Position numbers and translations under genes: made by a program
Notes under the pieces: generated by a model
The model's database searches: none
What the model was told of the DNA's origin: nothing
What the model saw: only the letters and a program-made list of their open reading frames with translations
Shown: positions 53,342-61,412 of the stretch, one piece after another
Layout of the letters: every line of letters begins with the position of its first letter
Numbering within the stretch: the first letter of the stretch is position 1
Assembly (NCBI RefSeq): GCF_014287515.2
Contig: NZ_CP092473.1
Location: 2,631,001-2,695,000, forward strand
Source: Roseburia rectibacter
GTDB taxonomy: Bacteria; Bacillota; Clostridia; Lachnospirales; Lachnospiraceae
Reading direction: 5' to 3'
DNA: 64,000 nt

Positions 53342-54280
53342 TTACTGTTCGCACTTCATCCCAAGCTGCCAGAATGCCACCGCACTTGCAGCCGCCACGT
53401 TCAGTGAATCCACACCATGTGTCATCGGAATTTTCACCGTATAGTCACAGTCTGCGATCGTGTGATCTGCCAGTCCGTCACCTTCCGTTCCGAGAACGAT
53501 TGCTAACTTTTCCTCCGCCATCATTTTTTCATCATCTATACTCACGGAGTCATCCCGAAGTGCCATTGCCGCCGTTTTATATCCCAGCTTATGCAGCACA
53601 TCCATCGCACCGTCCGGCCAGCATGCATTTTTATCAAAATATGTCCACGGTATCTGGAATACTGTTCCCATGCTGACACGGCTTGCTCTCCGGTACAGCG
53701 GATCTGCACAGGCTGATGTCAAAAGAACTGCATCCATTCCAAGTGCCGCCGCAGAACGGAAAATTGCTCCGACATTTGTTGGATTTACCACATTTTCCAA
53801 AATTGCAACACGCCTTGCATTCTTGCAGATCTGCTCCACCGAAGGCAGTGTGGGACGGTACATGGCACATAGCATGCCGCGTGTCAGCTGATAGCCGGTG
53901 ATCTTTGCCAGCACCTCGATTTCTGCAATGTAGACGGGAATCTCACACTCTGCTGTGCAGACTGGAATATCATGCTCCGCCGCCATGCTTGAATTTCCAT
54001 TCTCTGCTTCCATCTTGTCTGTCTGTTTGATGTCCTGGCTTTGTAATTTTTCGCAGCGCGCAAGAATTTCTTTTGCCTGCGTCTTTACATGCTTTTTTTC
54101 CATCAGAAATGACATCGGCACACAGCCGGCATCTAAGGCACGCTTGATCACCTTCGGACTTTCCGCAATGAAAATCCCCGGCTTCGGCTCAAAATAGTGA
54201 AAAAGCTGTGCTTCATTTAAATTGTAATAAATCTGCAGCTCCGGGGCATCCAGATCTTTGATTTCTATAATATTTATCAT
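53342..54280 (-). CDS. SpoU/TrmH-family RNA methyltransferase
   Basis: A 312-residue SPOUT methyltransferase. Residues about 15-95 form an L30e-like substrate-binding domain with an inserted charged and cysteine-containing segment (residues about 95-120, CTAECEIPVYIAE). The knotted catalytic domain shows the three family motifs: NVVNPTNVGAIFRSA, LGTEGDGL and SLNVAAASAVAFW. It 2'-O-methylates a ribose in rRNA or tRNA using SAM; the target is unknown. An extended -10 (TGGTATAAT) lies about 60 bases before the ATG. Confidence 0.92.
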   Translation of the reverse strand: MINIIEIKDLDAPELQIYYNLNEAQLFHYFEPKPGIFIAESPKVIKRALDAGCVPMSFLMEKKHVKTQAKEILARCEKLQSQDIKQTDKMEAENGNSSMAAEHDIPVCTAECEIPVYIAEIEVLAKITGYQLTRGMLCAMYRPTLPSVEQICKNARRVAILENVVNPTNVGAIFRSAAALGMDAVLLTSACADPLYRRASRVSMGTVFQIPWTYFDKNACWPDGAMDVLHKLGYKTAAMALRDDSVSIDDEKMMAEEKLAIVLGTEGDGLADHTIADCDYTVKIPMTHGVDSLNVAAASAVAFWQLGMKCEQ

Positions 54281-54338
54281 TGTATTCCTCTTTTCTCTCC
54301 TGTATCAGCGATTGAGCATATGGCAGATAAATTCATTG

Positions 54339-54368
54339 ATTATACCATGTGCAAAATGGCATATGATC
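54339..54368 (-). promoter_or_regulatory. Extended -10 promoter with palindromic element, shared with glnS
   Basis: On the minus strand an imperfect inverted repeat (GATCATATGCC ... GCACATGG) leads directly into TGGTATAAT, a perfect extended -10. The sequence matches the glnS leader element at 11641-11671 at 25 of about 31 positions. Confidence 0.55.
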
Positions 54369-54849
54369 AAATTTCAAGCCGGAAAAGAATTCTTCCCTCC
54401 TCAAGCTCTCCCCAACAATTTACCGGCGGCTCCTTCGTTTCTTTAAATCCACAATCCGAATGCATTTTTATTTATGATAAATTACTTTTTCCTATAATGC
54501 AATCTATCTTTTTTGCGCCTGTGCCTTTCAAAAACTCCGTTACATGACGTATCAGTTTTTTACCATATCCTCTGTTTCTCTGCCCCGGCCTCGTCTCAAC
54601 TGCCTCAAAAAACCATTTCCCCGGCTCTGACTCAACTGCCCTGAGTCCGCATACCCACTGTTTTTCTACAGTTTCAACAAACACCATCTGCTTTGGATTT
54701 TCGATAAACTCCTTTAAAAACGCCGCATATGATGCCTCCATTTCATCACGATTTTTAAATTTCCCCTCCATATCCGCCATGGATTCTGCATATAATAAAA
54801 ACATTTTTTTTATTACCTGTTCATTTACATTTTCAATCCGTTCTAACAT
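54367..54849 (-). pseudogene. GNAT acetyltransferase with an internal stop codon
   Basis: The first 125 codons (MLERIENVNEQVIKKMFLLY ... TRPGQRNRGYGKKLIRHV) form the N-terminal and acetyl-CoA-binding part of a GNAT enzyme with the R/Q-x-x-G-x-G/A loop. A TAA at 54472-54474 stops it after GKSNLS, yet the same frame continues for 34 codons with a typical GNAT C-terminus (IKMHSDCGFKETKEPPVNCW, then GELEEGRILFRLEI) and a second stop. One base change would restore a 160-residue protein. A truncated 125-residue product lacks the last strands and is probably inactive. Confidence 0.85.
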
Positions 54850-54902
54850 TTTTTATCCTCCTCTTCTGATCGCCAGATTACAAAAACGGTCGGATCACAG
54901 CT

Positions 54903-56486
54903 TTACAGTTCCACAACACGCGTTGCGATTTTCTCCTGAAACCTGATATCATGATCGACAAGGATCATGGTCGGCTGATACCGAAGGATCAGCTGCTCGA
55001 TCTGCATTCTTGAAAAAACATCAATATAGTTGAGCGGTTCATCCCAGATGTACACATGTGCCGGTGTCATCAGACTCGCGGCAATCAGTACTTTTTTCTT
55101 CTGCCCCTCCGAAAACTCTTCGAGTCTTTTCTCAAATTGTGTCCGTTCCATGTCAAGCTGGCGCAGTAATGCAAAAAATAAACTTTCTTCTAAATTTCTT
55201 TCCCTGCAAAAATCTCTGATATCACCACGCAGAAAGCTGGTATCCTGATTAATATATGACACCACCAGATTAGAAGCTGTTCGGATTTCTCCGTCTGTCA
55301 CAAGCAATTTTGCATAACTGCTGCCTGACTGCTGTGTATTGATCTGCTGCACATTTTTCATCTCATAACCTGCCTGTCCGATATTTACCTGCTGCAGAAT
55401 CGTCTTGATCAGCGTCGATTTTCCACATCCGTTTTCTCCATGTAAAAAGACACGCTCCCCCTGCACCAGTTCAAAGGTCAGATTTTTCAATACATTGTCC
55501 TCTGCACCTTCATACCGCACCGAAAGTTCCTGGCAGGAAATCAGACGTTCCTTATGATAGGAAAGCGGCATAATTTTTAAACTGACAGGCTGTTCAATAT
55601 CCTGCAAAAGCCCCTCTTTCTCCTGTATTTTCCTCTCCATCCGGCGTTCATACTGTGTCACACGGCTCTGCATCTTTTTTGTCTTGGCACCGATATATGC
55701 TCTCGTTGCACCCGAGCGGTCATGCTCTTTGACCGGATCATAGCCTATTTTCGTCGCTTCGTTTTTATCCGCCCACTTTCGGCTTCTTGCCGCCGCCTGT
55801 TTTAAAGATGCGATTTCTTTCAAATGTTTTTCATTTTCCTCCATCGCAAAATGATCCATCCGCGTCTTGTTTTCCCACCAGCTTGAAAAATTGCCGCTCT
55901 GTACCTCGATCGTCTTTCGATTTAAAACCAGTACATGATCAATGCATGCATCTAAAATATCCCTGTCATGCGATATCAGGATAAACCCTTTTTTGCCGCA
56001 CAGATATTCTTTCACACATTCCCTTGCATGCATGTCCAAATGATTCGTTGGCTCATCGATCAGCAGAAAATCATTTTCCCCGGAAAACAGCACCGCAAGA
56101 AGTACTTTTGTCTGCTCTCCATGACTTAAACTTTTAAATGGACGGTATAATAACTCTGCATCCGCATGCAGCTTTCCAAGTTCTACGATCACGCGCCATT
56201 CTTCACATCCCGGTTTTACTTCTTCTAAAAACAAGGATGCACAATTTTCCCTTTGTTTTTCAGATATCTGATATGGAAAGTAATCAAACACTGCAGACGA
56301 TGTGATATTCCCCTCATATTTATATTTTCCACGCAGCAAATTTAAAAAAGTTGTTTTTCCTTTTCCATTTCTCCCGATCAGACCTAACTTCCAGTCCGTA
56401 TCAATCCCAAAAGATACGTTTTCAAAAACCGTATCAAAACTTCCCTCATAACCATATGTGAGATCTGTTACCTGAATCTGTGACAT
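54903..56486 (-). CDS. ABC-F ATPase of the Lsa type (ribosome-protection candidate)
   Basis: About 527 residues, two ABC cassettes. The N-terminus SQIQVTDLTYGYEGSFDTVF and the phrase FGIDTDWKLGLIGRNGKGKT are hallmarks of the Lsa group, whose members dislodge lincosamides, pleuromutilins and streptogramin A from the ribosome. Cassette 1: GRNGKGKTT, SLSHGEQTK, DEPTNHLD. The linker (KQAAARSRKWADKNEATKIG, then DRSGATRAYIGAKTKKMQSR) matches the antibiotic-resistance domain region. Cassette 2: GENGCGKST, FSEGQKKK, DEPLNYID. Resistance is an inference. A long leader with a short ORF and a terminator lies upstream, and the start follows an extended hairpin leader. Confidence 0.88.
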   Translation of the reverse strand: MSQIQVTDLTYGYEGSFDTVFENVSFGIDTDWKLGLIGRNGKGKTTFLNLLRGKYKYEGNITSSAVFDYFPYQISEKQRENCASLFLEEVKPGCEEWRVIVELGKLHADAELLYRPFKSLSHGEQTKVLLAVLFSGENDFLLIDEPTNHLDMHARECVKEYLCGKKGFILISHDRDILDACIDHVLVLNRKTIEVQSGNFSSWWENKTRMDHFAMEENEKHLKEIASLKQAAARSRKWADKNEATKIGYDPVKEHDRSGATRAYIGAKTKKMQSRVTQYERRMERKIQEKEGLLQDIEQPVSLKIMPLSYHKERLISCQELSVRYEGAEDNVLKNLTFELVQGERVFLHGENGCGKSTLIKTILQQVNIGQAGYEMKNVQQINTQQSGSSYAKLLVTDGEIRTASNLVVSYINQDTSFLRGDIRDFCRERNLEESLFFALLRQLDMERTQFEKRLEEFSEGQKKKVLIAASLMTPAHVYIWDEPLNYIDVFSRMQIEQLILRYQPTMILVDHDIRFQEKIATRVVEL

Positions 56487-56575
56487 AAAAATCTCCATTC
56501 TTGCGCTGCTTTCAAGCGCATCTCAAGTTTGTGCGTAAGCACAAATCTTGCGTGAGAAAAATGTATTTTTCACAC
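56487..56575 (-). repeat. Hairpin leader element, copy 7 (extended, before the Lsa-like gene)
   Basis: Three hairpins in series on the gene strand: GTGTGAAAAAT with ATTTTTCTCAC (one mismatch), TTTGTGC/GCACAAA, and GCGCT/AGCGC, each ending in a GCAAGA or GCGCAAGA step, then ATGGAGATTTTT and the ATG. It shows the modular nature of the family: the short copies equal the first hairpin plus the last GCAAGAATGGAG step. Confidence 0.8.
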
Positions 56576-56663
56576 TAGCCTCATTGTTTTGCGAAGGAAA
56601 ATGCATGCTATGTTTCTTATAGCATTTGCCTCTTGCAGGAGCAGAGGATTTTCCTCCCATACA

Positions 56664-56691
56664 AAAAATCCCATGCTGCCATGGGATTTTT
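56664..56691 (-). terminator. Intrinsic terminator in the leader of the Lsa-like gene (attenuator candidate)
   Basis: A 12-bp perfect stem (56664-56675 with 56680-56691) and a four-base loop, followed on the minus strand by TTTTTT. It lies about 180 bases upstream of the ABC-F start codon and about 380 bases downstream of the predicted promoter, between promoter and gene. It can also act on the plus strand. A smaller hairpin (ATGCTAT/ATAGCAT) lies at about 56607-56627. Confidence 0.8.
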
Positions 56692-57031
56692 CTTACACCT
56701 CACATATTTTATGATCACATCTGGCAGACAATAGATTGCACATTGTAAGATAAAATCGATTGTCCCGGACAACAAAATGTCCGTTTCCGCCATTTTTTAA
56801 CACAAAAAAGAGAGGATACAAGAATCAAATCCACTTTTGGCAACATGATATGCCGTACTGCACCTCTGCAATACTGCTGTAACTTCAGATTTACACAACA
56901 TATCATGCACTTTATTCCTTATACCGGTGCAATATATGCCATGTATCATCCCGAATCAGCAGACAAACGCATGCCATATATGACACACATTCTCTTGCTG
57001 ACTCTGTTTTCTTTCATGTTTCAAAAGTAAA

Positions 57032-57043
57032 TTATCTCCGCAT
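57032..57043 (-). CDS. Three-codon upstream ORF (Met-Arg-Arg-stop)
   Basis: ATG CGG AGA TAA on the minus strand, preceded by AAAGGAGAGG at an ideal distance, starting about 23 bases after the predicted transcription start. Too short to be a gene product by itself; a translated leader peptide for attenuation is the natural reading. It could also be the relic of a deleted gene. The rest of 56.70-57.03 kb has no recognisable gene; a few hairpins (for example CGGACA/TGTCCG near 56.77 kb) are seen. Confidence 0.55.
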   Translation of the reverse strand: MRR

Positions 57044-57072
57044 TGGTTCCTCTCCTTTAAATTTCTATTGCA

Positions 57073-57101
57073 ATAGTAGCACAATGCCATTTTTAATGCA
57101 A
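57073..57101 (-). promoter_or_regulatory. Promoter of the Lsa-like ABC-F leader
   Basis: On the minus strand -35 TTGCAT (57101-57096) and -10 TACTAT (57078-57073), 17 bases apart, start near 57066. The only gene downstream before the next promoter is the Lsa-like ABC-F at 56486, giving a leader of about 580 bases. Confidence 0.7.
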
Positions 57102-57165
57102 CCAAAAATTTTTACGAAAAATCTTTCGTTACCGGTCACACAATAAATATGCACAGCAGCAATCT

Positions 57166-59967
57166 CTACTCCACATTTTTGAGTGCCTGATCCATCGGGA
57201 TCTTTTTGATACGCATAAAGTCCAGTATCATTACAAACAGATATCCGATCAGCACAAATGCAAACATTTTCACATATCCGGCTGGCTGGATCACAAATGC
57301 AAACCATCCACTGTAACTAAACAAGATCGCTTTCCATGCCAGATTCATAACAAACGCTCCAAATACAACACTGACCGCATCTTCGATCACAACCACGATC
57401 GTTGTGGAAAGCAGATACAGGCTGGCGATTTCTTTATTCTCATATCCAAGAATCTTTGTCATTGAAATTGCATTCTCATTTTTCTCAATGATCAGCTTTG
57501 TCAGAAGATAGATCAAAACTGCGGAAAGCAGGATACAAAGTATCTGGAAATAATCCATATAAGATCCCATGGAATGATCTAACTGGTCACACATCTTTGT
57601 GATATCACGCTCGGTGATCACCGTTGCAATATCATCTTCCGACAGATCTGCAAGCTCTTCATTTGAAAAATATCCACTAAATGCCTCTTCATCCAGCTCA
57701 AATACCATGCGGTAATTTTCAATCGGCATAAATACTGCAATGTTTACGCACTGGTCATAAATTCCGGCTATCGTAAACGTATACTGTTTGTTTTCATATT
57801 TTTCATCCAGTGAAACGGTATCCCCGACATTAAGTTCATATTTTTCTGAAAATGATCTGGAAATATAAACTTCATCTTCCTGCAGGGACTGCATACCTTT
57901 TATTTCTACATACTTACTATTGTCTGAAATACCGTAAACAGAGACTTCCTCATCTATTACATCGCTTTTTTTCTGCAAAGAACACATACTGAATTTTTCT
58001 GCGTCTTTATTGTCCGTCGTCAGTACATTTCCATCTTCATCCTCAAAAGATTTCAGAACATACTGATACTTTGCAAACATCATATTTTTTGCATTTTCTT
58101 TGTAATAAGAAAGCGTATCCGGCATTCCCACTGCCATTGCAAGCATCACCATGATAAAGAAAATTCCCACAAACAGAATCAGATAATTTGCCACATTCTG
58201 AAACATGATGCGCAGACGGAATCTGTTAAAAAATTTAAAATGTGGCAGCCGCATTGCTTTTTTGCGTTTTGTTTTTTTCAGATCATGCCTCAGAAACTGT
58301 AACGGTGTATGCTGCATCATTTTAATAATGACGATCAGATTGACCATAAACATCAGCACGACCGGTATCAGGGTTGTCTTAAAAAATGCATCCGGATTCC
58401 AGATCGTCTCATAGGTCGGAAGGCTGTAACTGTTATAATACATGGATACCACAACATCTTTAAATACCGTATAGCCAAGCACATTTCCGACTAATGCGGA
58501 AATCAGGGTAACGATAACCGGCATAGACAGATAATGGCGTACCAGCTCCCCTTTCGTATAGCCGGACGCACGCAATGTTCCGATTGTAGATGACTCTTTT
58601 GTGATCGTATTGCTGATCGTAACTGCAAAAATAAATGCGATGATGACAATCAGAATATCAAGCAGCACACCTCCCATTGCCTCATCAGAGCCCATGTCGT
58701 CGGTTGCAAAATGAATCGCCGGATTCGCATATTTTGGCACATAATCTTCAATCTCATTGTCATTTACCACGGTCTGTGTGAGCAACGCCCGCATAAAATC
58801 ATCCGACTGGTTTTTCTCTTCTTTTTCATCTGACGGCTCATTTTCATACTTCCATGCATAATCGTAATGAATCGTCTTATGTAACTTTGCAAATCCCTCA
58901 TCTGTTACCATTGCAACATTAAACTTTAAGGCATCAAACATCAGATCCGTGCTTTTTTCGTGCAGTGTGGAATAGTTGACATATGCGATCAGACCAACGA
59001 CCTGATATTTTTCTTCTCCGACTGTGATCTCATCGCCGACTTTTATCCCGACATTGTCAGCATGCATACGGTCAATGGCAATTTCATCCTCTTTTTCCGG
59101 GAAACTTCCGTCCATCAGGCATGCAAGATTGATATCATCTGTCTTTGCAAAAACACGGACTGTTCCATCCGAAGTTCCGTCGTTGTCATGATCTTCCTCT
59201 TCATCCCTGTAAAAATTTTCATACAGATGAACCGGAGTTTCCTTAAAATCAGGATCGTTCAATTCATATTTTTCTTCTGCATCCGCATATTTCTCATTGA
59301 TCTCATCTAAAACCTTGTTCCAGGCTTCGTCGTATGCTTTCTCATATGCCTCGTCATGTGCCTCATCAAACGCTTTCTCATACGCCTCGTCATGTGCCTT
59401 AGGATATGCTTTTTCATACGCTGTATCATAGGCTTTGTTGTACTGCCTGGACTGTTTTGCCTGTGCTACTGCTGTATCAAGCATAACTCCCGCAGTTGTT
59501 TCATCAAGTCCCTGCGCCATCAGCATCTGCTTTATCTGTGCATTAAAAGAAACATCAAATTCTGACTGGAACTCTGCATCAAATTTTTCCTTAAATTCTG
59601 TTTCAAACTTCTCATCAAATTCTTTTTTGAACTTTTCTTCAAATTCACTATCGAACTTTTTATCCAGCTTCTTTTTTGCCTCATCAATGTAATACTGTCT
59701 GACATCTGCTTTATCGCCTGTCTTAATTGCATCAAGCAGTGTTTCGTCTGCTTTCTTTTTTAATTCAAAGTGTCCGTCTTCCAGCTTGTATCTGCCAACA
59801 CCCTCATCAGCCGCTGTCATCATGCTCTCGTTTGCAACATACATGCCGGACACAAAGCCGATCATCAGAATCAGGAACAGACTTACCACAAGATACTTTT
59901 TCCAGTCTCCTGTCAGTTCCCTCGGTATTCGTCTGATAAGCGGATTTTTGATTTTTTTCTTTTTCAT
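57166..59967 (-). CDS. MacB/FtsX-like ABC transporter permease with aromatic tetrapeptide repeats
   Basis: A 933-residue permease. A first helix (residues 25-43) is followed by a large extracytoplasmic region, then two FtsX domains with three helices each (about 430-560 and 800-930) separated by a second extracytoplasmic domain, with one further helix pair near 590-640. Residues 105-141 carry phenylalanine at every fourth position ten times, and residues 176-216 carry Y, F, H or W at every fourth position eleven times, with charged residues between. The start at 59967 follows GGAG of a hairpin leader; the longer frame to 60036 overlaps the upstream gene. It pairs with the ATPase encoded directly upstream. 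Such pairs export peptides or lipids or act as mechanotransmission units. Confidence 0.88.
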   Translation of the reverse strand: MKKKKIKNPLIRRIPRELTGDWKKYLVVSLFLILMIGFVSGMYVANESMMTAADEGVGRYKLEDGHFELKKKADETLLDAIKTGDKADVRQYYIDEAKKKLDKKFDSEFEEKFKKEFDEKFETEFKEKFDAEFQSEFDVSFNAQIKQMLMAQGLDETTAGVMLDTAVAQAKQSRQYNKAYDTAYEKAYPKAHDEAYEKAFDEAHDEAYEKAYDEAWNKVLDEINEKYADAEEKYELNDPDFKETPVHLYENFYRDEEEDHDNDGTSDGTVRVFAKTDDINLACLMDGSFPEKEDEIAIDRMHADNVGIKVGDEITVGEEKYQVVGLIAYVNYSTLHEKSTDLMFDALKFNVAMVTDEGFAKLHKTIHYDYAWKYENEPSDEKEEKNQSDDFMRALLTQTVVNDNEIEDYVPKYANPAIHFATDDMGSDEAMGGVLLDILIVIIAFIFAVTISNTITKESSTIGTLRASGYTKGELVRHYLSMPVIVTLISALVGNVLGYTVFKDVVVSMYYNSYSLPTYETIWNPDAFFKTTLIPVVLMFMVNLIVIIKMMQHTPLQFLRHDLKKTKRKKAMRLPHFKFFNRFRLRIMFQNVANYLILFVGIFFIMVMLAMAVGMPDTLSYYKENAKNMMFAKYQYVLKSFEDEDGNVLTTDNKDAEKFSMCSLQKKSDVIDEEVSVYGISDNSKYVEIKGMQSLQEDEVYISRSFSEKYELNVGDTVSLDEKYENKQYTFTIAGIYDQCVNIAVFMPIENYRMVFELDEEAFSGYFSNEELADLSEDDIATVITERDITKMCDQLDHSMGSYMDYFQILCILLSAVLIYLLTKLIIEKNENAISMTKILGYENKEIASLYLLSTTIVVVIEDAVSVVFGAFVMNLAWKAILFSYSGWFAFVIQPAGYVKMFAFVLIGYLFVMILDFMRIKKIPMDQALKNVE
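59320..59442 (-). repeat. Coding repeats: xxA(Y/F/H/W) tetrapeptides in the permease
   Basis: Encodes residues 176-216, eleven consecutive four-residue units such as EKAY, DEAH, EKAF and DEAW. The DNA shows near-perfect 12- and 24-base repeats (for example around 59330-59400). Confidence 0.85.
59545..59667 (-). repeat. Coding repeats: xxxF tetrapeptides in the permease
   Basis: Encodes residues 101-141 with phenylalanine at 105, 109, 113, 117, 121, 125, 129, 133, 137 and 141 and mostly E, K and D between. Confidence 0.85.
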
Positions 59968-60029
59968 ACTAATCTCCATTCTTGCGCTGTTTTTAAGCGC
60001 ATCACAAGTTTGTACGCCAATACAGCTTC
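59968..60029 (-). repeat. Hairpin leader element, copy 8 (extended, between ATPase and permease)
   Basis: On the gene strand ACAAACTTGTGAT, GCGCTTAAAAACAGCGC and AAGAATGGAGATTAGT precede the ATG, matching the second half of copy 7. The first hairpin is replaced by the end of the upstream ATPase gene. Confidence 0.75.
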
Positions 60030-60746
60030 CTACCACTCCAGATCTGCCGCTGAAATTTTATGTTCATTGATATCGTTATGACGCACTGCCCCGTCACGGA
60101 GTTTGATGACATGGTCTGCCATATGCCGGATTGCCTCGTTATGTGTAACCATGATAACTGTATTACCATATTTGACATTGACATCCTCAATCAGCTTTAA
60201 TATTTCCTTGGAAGTGTTGTAGTCAAGTGCTCCGGTCGGCTCATCACAGAGCAGGATATCCGGATTTTTCACAATGGCACGCCCGATGGAAACCCTCTGC
60301 TGCTGGCCGCCGGAAAGCTGGTTCGGCAGTTTATGCCTGTGTTCATAAAGTCCCAGCGTATGTAACAGATCGTCAATATCGAGCGGACTGTCTGATAAAT
60401 ATGCACCAACCTCAATATTTTCCTTGACATTTAAATTTGCGATCAGGTTATACATCTGAAATACATAACCTAAATGTTTTCTGCGGTACTGTGTCAGCTT
60501 CTTCTCTCCGAGTTCTTCTAACTTATCGCCGTTGATGGAAATATAACCGGAGTCCGCACTATCGATTCCACCGATAATATTGAGAAGCGTCGACTTTCCG
60601 GAACCGGATGGTCCAAGCAGCACACAAAATTCTCCTTTTGCCACGGAAAAATTCATTCCCCGAAGTACTTCCTGTCGGGTCTCCCCGCTTCCAAACCCTT
60701 TTTTCAGATCAACAATTTCCAAAAATTTTCTTTCTTCTTCTGACAT
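60030..60746 (-). CDS. ABC transporter ATP-binding protein (LolD/MacB type)
   Basis: A 238-residue ATPase with Walker A (GPSGSGKST), Q-loop, signature LSGGQQQR, Walker B with DEPTGALDY and switch VTHNEA. The C-terminal [15 protein letters not shown] stretch is typical of the MacB group. It is the motor for the FtsX-like permease 60 bases downstream. The operon has its own promoter and a palindrome just after the start site. In Firmicutes such pairs often belong to stress or antimicrobial-peptide responses; no sensor genes are adjacent here. Confidence 0.94.
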   Translation of the reverse strand: MSEEERKFLEIVDLKKGFGSGETRQEVLRGMNFSVAKGEFCVLLGPSGSGKSTLLNIIGGIDSADSGYISINGDKLEELGEKKLTQYRRKHLGYVFQMYNLIANLNVKENIEVGAYLSDSPLDIDDLLHTLGLYEHRHKLPNQLSGGQQQRVSIGRAIVKNPDILLCDEPTGALDYNTSKEILKLIEDVNVKYGNTVIMVTHNEAIRHMADHVIKLRDGAVRHNDINEHKISAADLEW

Positions 60747-60824
60747 ATGCTCCCCTTTCCCATTACAGAATTGTTCTTATATCCTTATCTATTCTGAATG
60801 GTTTTAAAGTCTTTTCTTACTTTT

Positions 60825-60840
60825 GTTAGTGTTATCTAAC
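60825..60840. promoter_or_regulatory. Operator candidate of the MacB-like operon
   Basis: The inverted repeat GTTAG-N6-CTAAC lies just downstream of the predicted start site and is flanked by direct repeats of ACTTTTGTT. The geometry suits a MarR- or TetR-type dimer. Confidence 0.5.
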
Positions 60841-60850
60841 TTTTGTTTGT

Positions 60851-60878
60851 ATTATATCACAGCTTTTCCAGATTACAA
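60851..60878 (-). promoter_or_regulatory. Promoter of the MacB-like operon
   Basis: On the minus strand -35 TTGTAA (60878-60873) and perfect -10 TATAAT (60856-60851), 16 bases apart, start near 60844, about 100 bases before the ATPase gene. Confidence 0.65.
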
Positions 60879-60880
60879 GC

Positions 60881-60915
60881 AAAAAGACGATTCCTTTTGT
60901 CAGAATCGTCTTTTT
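60881..60915. terminator. Bidirectional intrinsic terminator
   Basis: A 13-bp perfect stem (60881-60893 with 60903-60915) with T-runs on both strands. On the minus strand it ends the small membrane-protein gene about 45 bases after its stop and insulates the following promoter. Confidence 0.85.
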
Positions 60916-60960
60916 GCCTTATAATGTATGTTTATTGCTTGTTTGACTGTAAATATTGTT

Positions 60961-61380
60961 CTATTTTCGCAGCAGTTTTATGATCTTCCCCTCATACACC
61001 ACCGTCACCACAGCAATCAGCGCCACCGTCACCAGACTGTATCCCTTATTGATCTGCACTCCGGCGACATCACAGATACTGGTAAATAAAAGACTGAGCA
61101 CGAAGATCAGCTTGACCGCACGCACCATATGGATCGTATATTTTCTTATTTTTCCACTACATATTTCTTTCGGCAGGTTATTTACCCTTTCCGGATAACG
61201 TGCAAGCAGCGTCAGTCCAACATATACAAGAATCAGGATCGCCGCATTTAAAATAATTCCGGTAAATGCCACTCCATATACGATTCCATAATAAATCTGC
61301 AGTCCCAGATAAATCATTGCAGCTACGATTCCCACTGCCTCAAGCAGGAAATCCATATTTGTCATTTCTTCTTTTTTCAA
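60961..61380 (-). CDS. Small membrane protein of unknown function
   Basis: About 139 residues with four predicted helices (LLEAVGIVAAMIYLGLQIYY, FTGIILNAAILILVYVGLTL, AVKLIFVLSLLFTSICDVAG, YSLVTVALIAVVTVVYEGKI). The start is unclear: a TTG at 61380 has GGAAGGGG six bases upstream; an ATG at 61365 has no good site; the frame is open to 61455, inside the previous gene. It follows the glycosylase gene by about 30 bases and ends at a strong terminator. I do not recognise the family. Confidence 0.65.
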   Translation of the reverse strand: MKKEEMTNMDFLLEAVGIVAAMIYLGLQIYYGIVYGVAFTGIILNAAILILVYVGLTLLARYPERVNNLPKEICSGKIRKYTIHMVRAVKLIFVLSLLFTSICDVAGVQINKGYSLVTVALIAVVTVVYEGKIIKLLRK

Positions 61381-61412
61381 ATTTATCCCCTTCCTGTGCT
61401 GTTCTTCATCTT

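Noticed and set aside
56715..57030. Two 60-residue frames on opposite strands in the ABC-F leader
   Set aside because: Neither has a ribosome-binding site at a suitable distance or any recognisable domain; the region is better explained as an untranslated leader.
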